Shown: one piece after another, positions 1-7,526 of the stretch
How positions within the stretch are numbered: position 1 is the first letter of the stretch
Layout: every line of letters starts with the position of its first letter
Source: Pseudalkalibacillus sp052246725
GTDB lineage: Bacteria; Bacillota; Bacilli; Bacillales; Fictibacillaceae
Strand: one strand, 5' to 3'
DNA: 64,000 nucleotides
Assembly: GCA_052246725.1 (NCBI GenBank)
Contig: JBQQCL010000007.1
Translations under genes and position numbers: made by a program
The notes under the pieces: model-generated
The model's input: only the letters and a program-made list of their open reading frames with translations
Told to the model about the DNA's origin: nothing
Databases searched by the model: none

Positions 1-339
1 TGTGTTTTTTAGTTCAATGTTCAATAACAGCTTTGTCTGTTTCATCCAGATGAGGAATTCTTCCAATGTCGGGATCCGTTCGCCACTAAATTGTTTCGAA
101 AACCATTTTCCTGCATCAAGGTTTTGCAATTGATTATATGTGAACTCACTTACGAATCCTTTGCCGTCAGTCGTACGTTTAACTGTTTCATCATGAATGA
201 TGACAGGTATTTTATCTTTCGTTAGCTGTACATCAAGCTCAATACCATCCGCTTTCATTTCTAAGGCTTTTTTAAAAGCGGACATCGTGTTTTCAGGCGC
301 GTATTTACTTGCTCCTCGATGTGCAAATATATATGTCAA
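1..339 (-). CDS. Glycerophosphodiester phosphodiesterase, N-terminal part (runs off the window)
   Basis: This is the first 113 codons of a GDPD-family enzyme, which hydrolyses glycerophosphodiesters from lipid or teichoic-acid turnover to glycerol-3-phosphate and an alcohol. The protein opens with an AHRGASKYAPENT-type motif, followed by the metal-binding GIELDVQLTKD stretch, HDETVKRTTDG and, at the window edge, NIELKN; all are standard GDPD landmarks. There is no signal peptide, so it is probably cytoplasmic. I chose the TTG start because AAGGAG lies 9 bases upstream (349-354). The 3' half lies outside the window. A second, membrane-anchored GDPD is at 41943-42929. Confidence 0.88.
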   Translation of the reverse strand, partial: MTYIFAHRGASKYAPENTMSAFKKALEMKADGIELDVQLTKDKIPVIIHDETVKRTTDGKGFVSEFTYNQLQNLDAGKWFSKQFSGERIPTLEEFLIWMKQTKLLLNIELKNT

Positions 340-634
340 AAGAGATCGCTCCTTATCGACGACTTCAATTTTGGTTGATGTATAGTTTAACATAGAGTGA
401 TTTGTTAAGAGTATTTGGTGATTTCTGCGAAAGAATTACCATGCTTAGGCTTTACTCTGACAGGTTTTCTATATAGTATATACGATTCGTTCATATTTTG
501 CTTCCTGTTTAAAAATATCCTGTCTGAAGTTTTTTAATGTGTAAAAGGATTTCGGACACAAACCCCGAAATCTTCTTCTATAAGAATACCAAATTCGACA
601 AATACTTAAGGTTAGTGTATGGGAGTGAGCATCT
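340..634. other. Divergent intergenic region with one stem-loop
   Basis: This region separates the GDPD gene from the M20 deacylase gene. Besides the promoter above it holds a perfect 8-bp stem, GATTTCGG (548-555) with CCGAAATC (565-572), 63 bp before the ATG at 635. The stem is followed by TTCTTCTAT, too weak for a convincing terminator. I see no ORF with a ribosome binding site. Confidence 0.4.
379..408 (-). promoter_or_regulatory. Candidate sigma-A promoter of the GDPD gene
   Basis: On the minus strand TTAACA (408-403) and TATACA (384-379) are separated by 18 bp, about 40 bp upstream of the TTG start. The -35 region is one arm of a TTAACA/TGTTAA inverted repeat (389-408), which could also be an operator. 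Confidence 0.45.
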
Positions 635-2251
635 ATGAAGAAATGGCAGGATAAAGAAAGTTTGAAGGAATTGCTATGTCATTTAGTTGAGTTTCCAAGT
701 ATTACTGGATCAGATGCGGAAATTGCGATCAGTGAATTCATCCATATGAAGCTCAATGATCTCCAATATTTCAAGGATCATCCATTGGATTTACAGATTC
801 ATCCCACTAGTGATGGGCGTAAATTCGTCACAGGTTTGATAAGAAACGGGAACAGTTCGGAGACGGTGATTCTCATCAGTCATTTCGATGTCGTCGATGT
901 AGAAGATTACGGGGAATTCAAGAACCTTGCTTTCCGTCCAAAAGAACTGACTGCCGAATATATGACAATCAAAAATGACCTCCCAGAAGGTGTCCAGGAT
1001 GATTTGAAAAGCGGGGAATGGCTGTTCGGAAGAGGGTCGATGGATATGAAGGCAGGCTTAGCCCTCCAAATGTCGATGATGGAAAAAGCGAGCCTCGGTG
1101 AATTTGATGGGAACATTTTATTGTTGACAGTCCCTGATGAGGAAGCGAATTCGACAGGTATGATGGAAGCGGTAGAAGTCCTTCTTGAGATGTCCCAAAC
1201 ACACGGACTACACTATAAAGCCTGTTTGAATTCTGAGCCGATTTTCACCCGATATCCTGGGGATACGAACCAGTACGTGTATACAGGCTCGATCGGAAAG
1301 CTATTGCCAGGTTTCTTGTGTTACGGAATGGAAACACATGTCGGGGAACCTTTTTCCGGAATCAACGCGAATTACATGGTTTCCGAATTGACAAGGGAGC
1401 TTGAACTGAACACCGATTTTTGTGAAGTAATTGAAGGGGAAGTTACACCGCCTCCGACCAATCTGATGCAAAAGGATTTGAAAGAGGAGTATTCTGTACA
1501 GATCCCCCATGTTGCGGTGACGCTTTTCAATATGATGACGATGGAACGCTCCATTAATGATATCAATAAGGATTTGTTGGCGATTGCGAACAAGGTCGCC
1601 GGAAGAATTGAAAAACAGTTGAATGAGAGAGCAGTTTCCTTCAACCAGTGGGAATCGTTCGATCCGATTGATAATAAAATTTCGGTCTTTACGTATCAGG
1701 AGTTACTGGAAAAAGCGATTGAACAATACGGAGAAGCGGAGATCGTCCGACGGCAGGCGTATATTGCTGGTAGTTACAGGTTGATAGGCGACCGTGACCT
1801 TTCTACCCGCATCGTGTTCGATCTGGCTTCGCTTTGTAAGGAAGAAGGACCGATGATCGTCTTGTTCTACAGTCCTCCGTTCTATCCAGCTGTCTCGTCA
1901 CGTGAGAATCCTTTTATCAAACAAGTGGTAGGAGAGATGATCGAATATGCAAAGAACCAACACAATGTCGTGCTGAAAAATCAACATTATTTCGCAGGGT
2001 TATCCGATTTAAGTTTTACGAGCCTCTCCCAGCCAGTAGAAGGCCTCATTCCGTTGTTCAGAAATATGCCGCTCTATCAGAACGGTTATCATTTTCCACT
2101 GGATGAACTACAGCAGCTTAAGATTCCCGTCATGAACCTGGGACCATTAGGACGAGATCCTCATCGTTGGACGGAACGTTTGAATATCGACTATTCGTTC
2201 GGAGCTTTCCACGATATACTCGGTACAGCGATCCATAAACTGTTGAAATAG
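635..2251 (+). CDS. M20-family deacylase, RocB/YqjN type
   Basis: A 538-residue zinc amidohydrolase of the M20 peptidase family, closest in length and layout to B. subtilis RocB and YqjN, which act in arginine/ornithine or N-acyl amino-acid use. Metal-site motifs visible are SHFDVVD (82-88), GRGSMDMKAG (132-141) and the catalytic PDEE (167-170). No signal peptide is seen, so it should be cytoplasmic. The next genes are proC, an MBL hydrolase and an SDR, the same set as yqjN-proI-yqjP-yqjQ in B. subtilis, though proC is inverted here. The ATG at 635 is preceded by GGGAGTG. The exact substrate cannot be read from sequence. Confidence 0.85.
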   Translation: MKKWQDKESLKELLCHLVEFPSITGSDAEIAISEFIHMKLNDLQYFKDHPLDLQIHPTSDGRKFVTGLIRNGNSSETVILISHFDVVDVEDYGEFKNLAFRPKELTAEYMTIKNDLPEGVQDDLKSGEWLFGRGSMDMKAGLALQMSMMEKASLGEFDGNILLLTVPDEEANSTGMMEAVEVLLEMSQTHGLHYKACLNSEPIFTRYPGDTNQYVYTGSIGKLLPGFLCYGMETHVGEPFSGINANYMVSELTRELELNTDFCEVIEGEVTPPPTNLMQKDLKEEYSVQIPHVAVTLFNMMTMERSINDINKDLLAIANKVAGRIEKQLNERAVSFNQWESFDPIDNKISVFTYQELLEKAIEQYGEAEIVRRQAYIAGSYRLIGDRDLSTRIVFDLASLCKEEGPMIVLFYSPPFYPAVSSRENPFIKQVVGEMIEYAKNQHNVVLKNQHYFAGLSDLSFTSLSQPVEGLIPLFRNMPLYQNGYHFPLDELQQLKIPVMNLGPLGRDPHRWTERLNIDYSFGAFHDILGTAIHKLLK

Positions 2252-2276
2252 AAAAAGAGCTCAAAAAGCTCTTTTT
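2252..2276. terminator. Bidirectional terminator between the M20 deacylase gene and proC
   Basis: A 10-bp stem AAAAAGAGCT/AGCTCTTTTT with a 5-base loop lies between the convergent stops at 2251 and 2278. The A and T tracts let it work in both directions. Confidence 0.85.
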
Positions 2277-2277
2277 C

Positions 2278-3129
2278 TCAACGTTTCGCTGTATTTTTCT
2301 TGCAGGTCGAAAAATGCTGCTGCAGTTCTTTGGAGCGTTTTGCGGCATCAAGGATACAGTGTTTAAAGGCATCCTCAACATGACGTTCCATCAAGGCACT
2401 CAATCCTGCTTCGGTTGTACCGCCTGGGCTCGTAATATTTATTCGTAGCTGATTCAAGTCGGTGCTGGATGCTTTCATCATTTGTCCTGCACCGATCATT
2501 GTCTCAGCAATCAACTCCCTGGCTTTTGCTTCATCCAACTCAAGGTTTATGGCTGCTTGTTTCATGGCTTCTGCGATATAGTAAAGATAGGCTGGTCCGC
2601 TGCCGGCAAGGGCTGTAGTTGCATCCATATATTGCTCTTGGACCACGGTTACAGAACCGATCGCTTTGAAAAGCTCTTCCACGATCAGGCTTTGCTCCAA
2701 GGTTGTATTTTTTCCGATACATAAGGTCGTCGTAGAGTGGCCGATCTCGGCTGAGGTGTTCGGCATCGTCCGGATAACTGGGCAATCACATTCCAGGACG
2801 CTTTCAATAAATTCTGTGGTGATACCGGCCATGACAGAAGTGATAATGTGGGAGTGTTTCACATAAGGACGGATTCGTTCAAGACCTGATTGAGCATCTT
2901 TCGGTTTCATCGCCAGGACGATCAGATCCGTTTCCGTCAAAATACGTTCATCATCGTGGGAGATATGGATCCCGTATTTATCTTCAAGGTACTCCAACCG
3001 ATCCTCATCTGTACGGTTGGTGACCATGATATTCGGAGAGGGAATCATTTTTCTTGATACCAGACCTTTTATGATTGATTCTGCCATCGACCCTGCGCCG
3101 ACGAAGGTGATTCGATTGATTGTTCTCAT
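2278..3129 (-). CDS. proC: Pyrroline-5-carboxylate reductase
   Basis: Reduces 1-pyrroline-5-carboxylate to L-proline with NAD(P)H, the last step of proline synthesis. The 283 residues include the nucleotide-binding FVGAGSM (9-15), MPNTSAEIG (122-130), SGPAY (177-181) and the C-terminal signature TSPGGTTEAGL (233-243). Length is normal for the family. The ATG at 3129 is followed by a complete reading frame to the shared terminator. Position next to the YqjN- and YqjP-like genes suggests it matches B. subtilis proI (yqjO). Cytoplasmic. Confidence 0.95.
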   Translation of the reverse strand: MRTINRITFVGAGSMAESIIKGLVSRKMIPSPNIMVTNRTDEDRLEYLEDKYGIHISHDDERILTETDLIVLAMKPKDAQSGLERIRPYVKHSHIITSVMAGITTEFIESVLECDCPVIRTMPNTSAEIGHSTTTLCIGKNTTLEQSLIVEELFKAIGSVTVVQEQYMDATTALAGSGPAYLYYIAEAMKQAAINLELDEAKARELIAETMIGAGQMMKASSTDLNQLRINITSPGGTTEAGLSALMERHVEDAFKHCILDAAKRSKELQQHFSTCKKNTAKR

Positions 3130-3254
3130 TTTAAATGATTCTCCCTTCTGCTAAAATGAAAGCACTCTACCATTTCAGAGTACGATCAAGTATCATATAG
3201 TATTTCAATTTCAAGACTGCTTGATTCAGTTCAACATACGGAGGCGTTTTTGTT

Positions 3255-4226
3255 TTGGACCATACAACTGAAATTCACTGCATTACGTTACCGACTCCCT
3301 TTGCAGTCGGTGATGTTAATGTATATCTTATAAATGACGAAAAACTGACACTGGTCGATACTGGACCGAAAACGAAGGAAGCGTGGGAAGTATTTCTTAC
3401 CCAAATCAATAAACTAGGATTCAATGTAACTGATATTGACCAGGTTGTGCTCACACATCATCATCCTGACCATGTAGGTCTCTCGGATTACTTGAAAGAC
3501 AACGGCACGAGGTTCATAGGATTAGCTTACAATGAGCCCTGGCTGCAAAAAGATCCGGTATTTCTTGCACACCATGATGCTTTTTACTTGAGAGTCTATC
3601 GAGAAATGGGTATTGAAAAATTCCATGAAAAAGCGATGCAACGGATTCGCGGATATTTGGATTATTCTTGTTCCATCAATATAGATACGATCGTAAAAGA
3701 AGGAGATCGTATTGATGGCTTACCGGGATGGGTCGTTATCGAGACACCGGGTCATGCTCAAGGACATCTCTCCCTTTTAAAAGAGGAGGATGGTGTCATG
3801 ATCGGTGGTGATCACCTCATTCAACACATTTCATCCAATGCCTTGATCGAGCCGCCGCCGATCGGTGTTCAGGAACGGCCGAAAACGTTGCTTCAATACC
3901 GTGATTCACTTAGAAAACTACTAGACTTAAACGTCAATATCGTATATGCGGGTCACGGAAAACCAGTTGTAAATCCTAAGAATCTGATCAGAAAACGTTT
4001 AGTGAAACAAGAAGAGCGTGCAATTGATATAAGGAAGATGATCATCGACCAACCGAAAACAGGGTTTGAGATCTGTCAGAATCTGTTTCCAACAATCTTC
4101 CTGAAGGAACTAGGGTTGACGATGTCAGAAACACTTGGACATCTCGATTTATTGAGCAGTAATGATCAGATCCGGATTACAGAACAAGATGGTGTCCTTT
4201 ATTTTCAAGCGAAGGAGGCGATGTAG
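3255..4226 (+). CDS. yqjP: Metallo-beta-lactamase-fold hydrolase, YqjP type
   Basis: A 323-residue MBL-fold enzyme. The dinuclear metal motif THHHPDHVG is at residues 67-75, with a second GHAQGH motif, GGDHLIQH and AGHGKP further on. A C-terminal helical extension (about 240-320) follows the MBL domain, as in YqjP and plant-type MBL hydrolases. The TTG start is supported by GGAGG at 3240-3244. Stop and the next start abut (TAG-GTG at 4224-4229), so it is co-translated with the SDR. Substrate unknown. Confidence 0.82.
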   Translation: MDHTTEIHCITLPTPFAVGDVNVYLINDEKLTLVDTGPKTKEAWEVFLTQINKLGFNVTDIDQVVLTHHHPDHVGLSDYLKDNGTRFIGLAYNEPWLQKDPVFLAHHDAFYLRVYREMGIEKFHEKAMQRIRGYLDYSCSINIDTIVKEGDRIDGLPGWVVIETPGHAQGHLSLLKEEDGVMIGGDHLIQHISSNALIEPPPIGVQERPKTLLQYRDSLRKLLDLNVNIVYAGHGKPVVNPKNLIRKRLVKQEERAIDIRKMIIDQPKTGFEICQNLFPTIFLKELGLTMSETLGHLDLLSSNDQIRITEQDGVLYFQAKEAM

Positions 4227-5012
4227 GTGAACGACCAGAAGATCGTCGTCATCACCGGTGCTTCGAGCGGAATTGGAGCAGATATGGCGAGAATGGTTGC
4301 GTCGAAAGGTTGGACTCCTGTGTTGATGGCTCGATCCTTCGATAAACTCGAACACCTTCGCAATGAAATTAAGAACGATTATAAAACGACTGCGCATAGT
4401 TTTCAACTGGATATTCAAGACAAAAAGAACATCGAAGCTGTGTTCAATCAGGTGCAGCATGAGGTTGGAGCGATTGATGTTCTTATAAATAATGCAGGTT
4501 ATGGGATCTTTGATTATTTTGAAGATGCGAAAATGGAAGATATCGAAGGGATGTTCAATACGAATGTCTTAGGTTTGATGGCTTGTACGAAAGCCGTCTT
4601 ACCTGAAATGATCAAGCAGAAGAGCGGTCATATCATCAACGTCGCTTCCCAGGCTGCAAAGCTTGCAACGGTGAAAGGCAGTGTTTATGCAGCAACAAAA
4701 CATGCCGTCCTCGGGTTTGCGAATAGTTTGCGAATGGAAGTGAAGGATCATGGCATCTATGTCACGACTGTGAATCCAGGTCCGATACAAACGAACTTTT
4801 TCACAATCGCTGACAAATCGGGTCAATATGAGAATAACATCGCAAAATGGATGCTCCAGCCTAGTGAAGTGGCAACAAGGGTTGTCTCTGCGATCGACAA
4901 ACCCGTCCGTGAAATCAATCTGCCTGGATGGATGGAAGCAGGCAGCAAGCTCTACCAGCTCATGCCGGCAATCGTTGAGAGGCTAGGAAAAAAAGCATTC
5001 CGGCAAAAATAA
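4227..5012 (+). CDS. yqjQ: Short-chain dehydrogenase/reductase, YqjQ type
   Basis: A 261-residue classical SDR that would oxidise or reduce an unidentified alcohol or carbonyl with NAD(P). GASSGIG (11-17) binds the cofactor; NNAG (88-91), Ser141 and YAATK (Tyr154, Lys158) form the catalytic centre. GTG start directly after the previous stop, with AAGGAGG at 4211-4217 inside the end of yqjP. The pairing with an MBL hydrolase matches B. subtilis yqjP-yqjQ. Cytoplasmic, with a hydrophobic C-terminal helix. Confidence 0.87.
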   Translation: MNDQKIVVITGASSGIGADMARMVASKGWTPVLMARSFDKLEHLRNEIKNDYKTTAHSFQLDIQDKKNIEAVFNQVQHEVGAIDVLINNAGYGIFDYFEDAKMEDIEGMFNTNVLGLMACTKAVLPEMIKQKSGHIINVASQAAKLATVKGSVYAATKHAVLGFANSLRMEVKDHGIYVTTVNPGPIQTNFFTIADKSGQYENNIAKWMLQPSEVATRVVSAIDKPVREINLPGWMEAGSKLYQLMPAIVERLGKKAFRQK

Positions 5013-5018
5013 GAGAAG

Positions 5019-5054
5019 ACTGTTCCTGATGAGTAAGGTCAGGAGCAGTTTTTT
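5019..5054 (+). terminator. Terminator after the yqjP-yqjQ pair
   Basis: Stem ACTGTTCCTGA (5019-5029) with TCAGGAGCAGT (5039-5049), 9-base loop, then a T6 run. Confidence 0.85.
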
Positions 5055-5060
5055 ATGGCA

Positions 5061-5151
5061 CTTAAAGAAAGTATAAAATACTTTCTTCAGTATAAGCGCA
5101 ACTAAGGCTCAGCCTGCGCCAAAGGCTTGGCTTGGCCAAGTTTTCTTTAAG
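5061..5151. repeat. Dispersed palindromic repeat, copy 1
   Basis: Bounded by perfect 10-bp inverted ends CTTAAAGAAA (5061-5070) and TTTCTTTAAG (5142-5151). Three internal hairpins can be drawn: AAAGAAAGTAT/ATACTTTCTT, a GCGC..GCGC arm enclosing AAGGCT/AGCCT, and CTTGG/CCAAG. Related copies: 8841-8910 and 50632-50701, and parts of a third flank the array at 34581-34770. It carries no ORF. It may be a small non-autonomous element or a transcript-end structure. Confidence 0.7.
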
Positions 5152-5168
5152 GATCACATTATACAAAT

Positions 5169-5287
5169 CACCGAAATATTTTGAGTTTGCACCGATAATT
5201 TTGTGATTTGCACCGATATTTTTCAGAATTCCACCTTTATTTCTCCAGATTGCATCGAAAAATCTAGGGTTTGCACCGATATCCGCG
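5169..5287. repeat. Tandem 21-bp repeat array, about 5.5 units
   Basis: The motif CACCGATA, or a near match, starts at 5169, 5190, 5211, 5232, 5253 and 5274: exactly 21 bp each time. The second half of the unit is T-rich and ends in GATTTG or a variant. Units are diverged (unit 4 CACCTTTA, unit 5 CATCGAAA) but the spacing is not. The array lies between convergent genes, directly after palindromic repeat copy 1. Confidence 0.85.
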
Positions 5288-5310
5288 ATCGACTAATTTC
5301 TCTCACAATG

Positions 5311-5511
5311 CTATTGTGCTGCTGAAAGGTAAGAATAAACCTTATCATGCACGATCGCAAAAACTTCTTCTTCCTGTTGGGCGTGTAAATCAAGAGCTAC
5401 TTGTTCGACCAAATCGTCATATTCATCCTCTGTGAGCGGAGATAGCTCCAAATCTCCGAAATAATCAACTAAACATCTGTCTATCATTTTCCTTAGCAGT
5501 TTTTTCTCCAT
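5311..5511 (-). CDS. Small acidic protein, probably YqzH-like
   Basis: A 66-residue, acidic, largely helical protein with no signal peptide or membrane segment. Its length and its EDEYDDLVEQVA-like and VHDKVYSYL-like segments remind me of B. subtilis YqzH, whose gene lies near yqjW and yqjX. This identification is from memory of the family and is tentative. ATG at 5511; AAGGAG lies 13 bases upstream, a longer gap than usual, and an in-frame TGA just upstream rules out an earlier start. Function unknown. Confidence 0.65.
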   Translation of the reverse strand: MEKKLLRKMIDRCLVDYFGDLELSPLTEDEYDDLVEQVALDLHAQQEEEVFAIVHDKVYSYLSAAQ

Positions 5512-5654
5512 CGTTCATGTCACACTCCTTTATCCACCTTAGAATAGGGATTCTCTTCCGTCAACAATATTTTTGGGCGTTCATTCATTCAGAAGGAAAT
5601 GACTTGATTGGCTGCGAATATAGTTATACAAGGTTAAAAGAGGGGGAATAGAGG

Positions 5655-5831
5655 ATGAGAATAAAAGTTGTGATGAATAGCGGTAAAGAATATGTCCTTC
5701 AAATGGATAAGTCCGATTTCCAGTCAATCGTCATGACTGAAGATGATACTGTTCGAGATGAAATGATCGAGATCCACCCTTCACTTTACATTAATCCTTC
5801 CCACATCTCTTCATACGAAATTCTAGAGTAA
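5655..5831 (+). CDS. Small hypothetical protein, 58 residues
   Basis: A short frame with an ATG at 5655 preceded by AGAGGGGG (5638-5646). The product starts MRIKVVMNSGKEY and ends NPSHISSYEILE, giving a beta-strand-rich small domain without signal or membrane segment. The pattern (strand, Asp/Lys-rich turn, strand, then INPSHI-S-YEI) resembles the small YvlB/Sm-like or DUF-type proteins of Bacillaceae, but I cannot name it. It is isolated, 98 bp before the next gene's start. Confidence 0.6.
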   Translation: MRIKVVMNSGKEYVLQMDKSDFQSIVMTEDDTVRDEMIEIHPSLYINPSHISSYEILE

Positions 5832-5850
5832 GTGATTTACCAATTTTTTC

Positions 5851-5908
5851 TTGATATTTAGTCACAATTGGTTCATAATGAGAATATAAAAACTAACCAG
5901 TCAGTTTT
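5851..5908 (+). promoter_or_regulatory. Promoter and TetR-type operator of the GNAT-TetR-MFS operon
   Basis: TTGATA (5851-5856), 17 bp, CATAAT (5874-5879) make a good sigma-A promoter. Ten bases downstream is an inverted repeat, AAAACTAAC (5889-5897), CA, GTCAGTTTT (5900-5908), with one mismatch between arms. Its place over the start of transcription and the tetR gene inside the operon point to autorepression. Confidence 0.7.
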
Positions 5909-5929
5909 ATTTTAAAGGAGGAGAAATTC

Positions 5930-6847
5930 ATTATAGAAATTAAGCGAGTGTCATCTTGCCCGCTGTCGGATGTAATTGAGGCTTGGAATTCAGGATTCAA
6001 AGGATATTTTACAGATATGACGATGTCTGTTGATCGTTTCTTACAGCGTATGGTCCATGAAGGCCTCTCTGCTGAAGACTCGATTGTAGCGTACGTGGAT
6101 GGAGTTCCAGCTGGAATTGTATTAAACGGATTCAGGACAGTGGATGGCAAAACAATCAGTTATAACGGTGGAACGGGTGTAGCACCGGAATTCAGAAGAA
6201 CGGGTATCGGAAAAAAGATGATGGAATCAGTTATAGAAATTTACCGACAGAAAGAAGTCGATACTGCGACACTGGAAGCTATACACGAAAACTCTGCTGC
6301 AATCAAACTTTATGAATCACTTGGATATGAAATCACCGACAGGGTGGACTTTTTACAACAAGATGGTCCATTGCAACCACACTTTGAAGACTTTGAATTA
6401 TCAAATGAATATGATTTTGAACATACAACACCTGAAAAAGTCAGCAAGTTGAGTTTTTATCAAAAAGAGAGTCCATGGCAGACACAGTGGCAAAGTGTGG
6501 CGAATGGTGAAGCGATGACTGTTTCACACGAAGGCAGCCAGGTCGGATATGCATTATATCGACGGAGTTTACAACCAGATGGAAACGCCGCTGTCATCGT
6601 CCTTCATCAACTAGGTATAGACGCTGATTTCCATGATCCGCACAACCTAGTCGATTCTTTGCTGTATAAGGTTTTGGAGCCCAAACAATCCTGTAAACGT
6701 CTCATCATCAATCTCTCCAGGGAAGCGAAATTTCAATATGAAACAGTAATGAACAGAGGATACTCAACGATGATTAGTCAGGTATGTATGGAAAAAGTCA
6801 TAAAGGAGCCGATTGAAAGCAATGCCAAAAGTATCGAAAAAGTATAA
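5930..6847 (+). CDS. Two-domain GNAT N-acetyltransferase with probable ATT start
   Basis: About 305 residues, two GNAT folds. The N-terminal domain carries the acetyl-CoA loop GVAPEFRRTGIGKKMM; the C-terminal domain (about 165-295) is degenerate. It would transfer an acetyl group to an unknown small substrate. Start: AAAGGAGGAG (5914-5923) sits 6 bases before an in-frame ATT at 5930, giving the usual GNAT opening IIEIKRVSS; the first conventional start is GTG 5948, 24 bases from the ribosome binding site and inside the first beta strand. First gene of an operon with a TetR regulator (overlapping) and an MFS pump. Confidence 0.82.
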   Translation: MIEIKRVSSCPLSDVIEAWNSGFKGYFTDMTMSVDRFLQRMVHEGLSAEDSIVAYVDGVPAGIVLNGFRTVDGKTISYNGGTGVAPEFRRTGIGKKMMESVIEIYRQKEVDTATLEAIHENSAAIKLYESLGYEITDRVDFLQQDGPLQPHFEDFELSNEYDFEHTTPEKVSKLSFYQKESPWQTQWQSVANGEAMTVSHEGSQVGYALYRRSLQPDGNAAVIVLHQLGIDADFHDPHNLVDSLLYKVLEPKQSCKRLIINLSREAKFQYETVMNRGYSTMISQVCMEKVIKEPIESNAKSIEKV

Positions 6848-7424
6848 GGAAGAGAAAATAGCAGTCATTTTAGATGCCGCAGCTCAATGTTTCGCAGACA
6901 AAGGGTTCAGTGATACAACAGTGGATGATATCGCAAAGGCATCCGGAACGAGCAAGGGCTCGATCTACTTATACTTTTCAAGCAAAGAGGAAATTTTCTA
7001 TAGATTGAATGAAAAAAGTGCAGAACAATTCCTCGAGATTAAAAAACAACTTGCAGAACAGGATAGCGCCTCTGCAAAACTTAAATACATCTTTCAACAC
7101 TTGATCAGCGGTTCAGTCGGTAAGGAAGATTTTAATAAGATTTCTGTCCAGTTTGAGTTTTGGGTTTATATATCAAGGAATGACAAGGAAGCGCTATTTA
7201 CCGAAAGAGTAGAGATGTTCACCTCATTGATTAAGGAAATTGTGGAGGAGGGGGTCGAAAAAGGGGAGTTCAAAGAAGATATCCAGGTAGATGATTTTTC
7301 GAAATTATTCTGGTCCATTTGGGATGGGATCTTAGTACAATTACTCTTCCATAAGAAAGATTCAGAACTTAAGAACATGATGCGCTTGTACGAACAGATG
7401 GTGTATCGGTATCTGGAAAAATAA
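6822..7424 (+). CDS. TetR/AcrR-family regulator
   Basis: A 200-residue one-component regulator. Residues 10-58 form the TetR helix-turn-helix with the family signature (AAQCFADKGFSDTTVDDIA, then SKGSIYLYFSSKEE); the rest is the ligand-binding helical domain. It overlaps the end of the GNAT gene by 26 bp. The ribosome binding site AAAGGAG (6802-6808) would serve ATG 6822 or, less likely, TTG 6813. It probably binds the inverted repeat at 5889-5908 and controls the MFS gene downstream. Ligand unknown. Confidence 0.9.
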   Translation: MPKVSKKYKEEKIAVILDAAAQCFADKGFSDTTVDDIAKASGTSKGSIYLYFSSKEEIFYRLNEKSAEQFLEIKKQLAEQDSASAKLKYIFQHLISGSVGKEDFNKISVQFEFWVYISRNDKEALFTERVEMFTSLIKEIVEEGVEKGEFKEDIQVDDFSKLFWSIWDGILVQLLFHKKDSELKNMMRLYEQMVYRYLEK

Positions 7425-7526
7425 AACTCAGACTTGAGACGGAGATCAAAAACCGCCTTAAGACAGTGTGATAGAACCGAGGGTTAGAAGAAAATGGTAG
7501 TGAGGTTATAAGTTGGAGGCGATAGT

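Noticed and set aside
5169..5287. CRISPR-like appearance of the 21-bp and 20-bp arrays
   Set aside because: Units are contiguous and diverged, with no constant repeat and unique spacer of 25-40 bp, and no cas gene is present.
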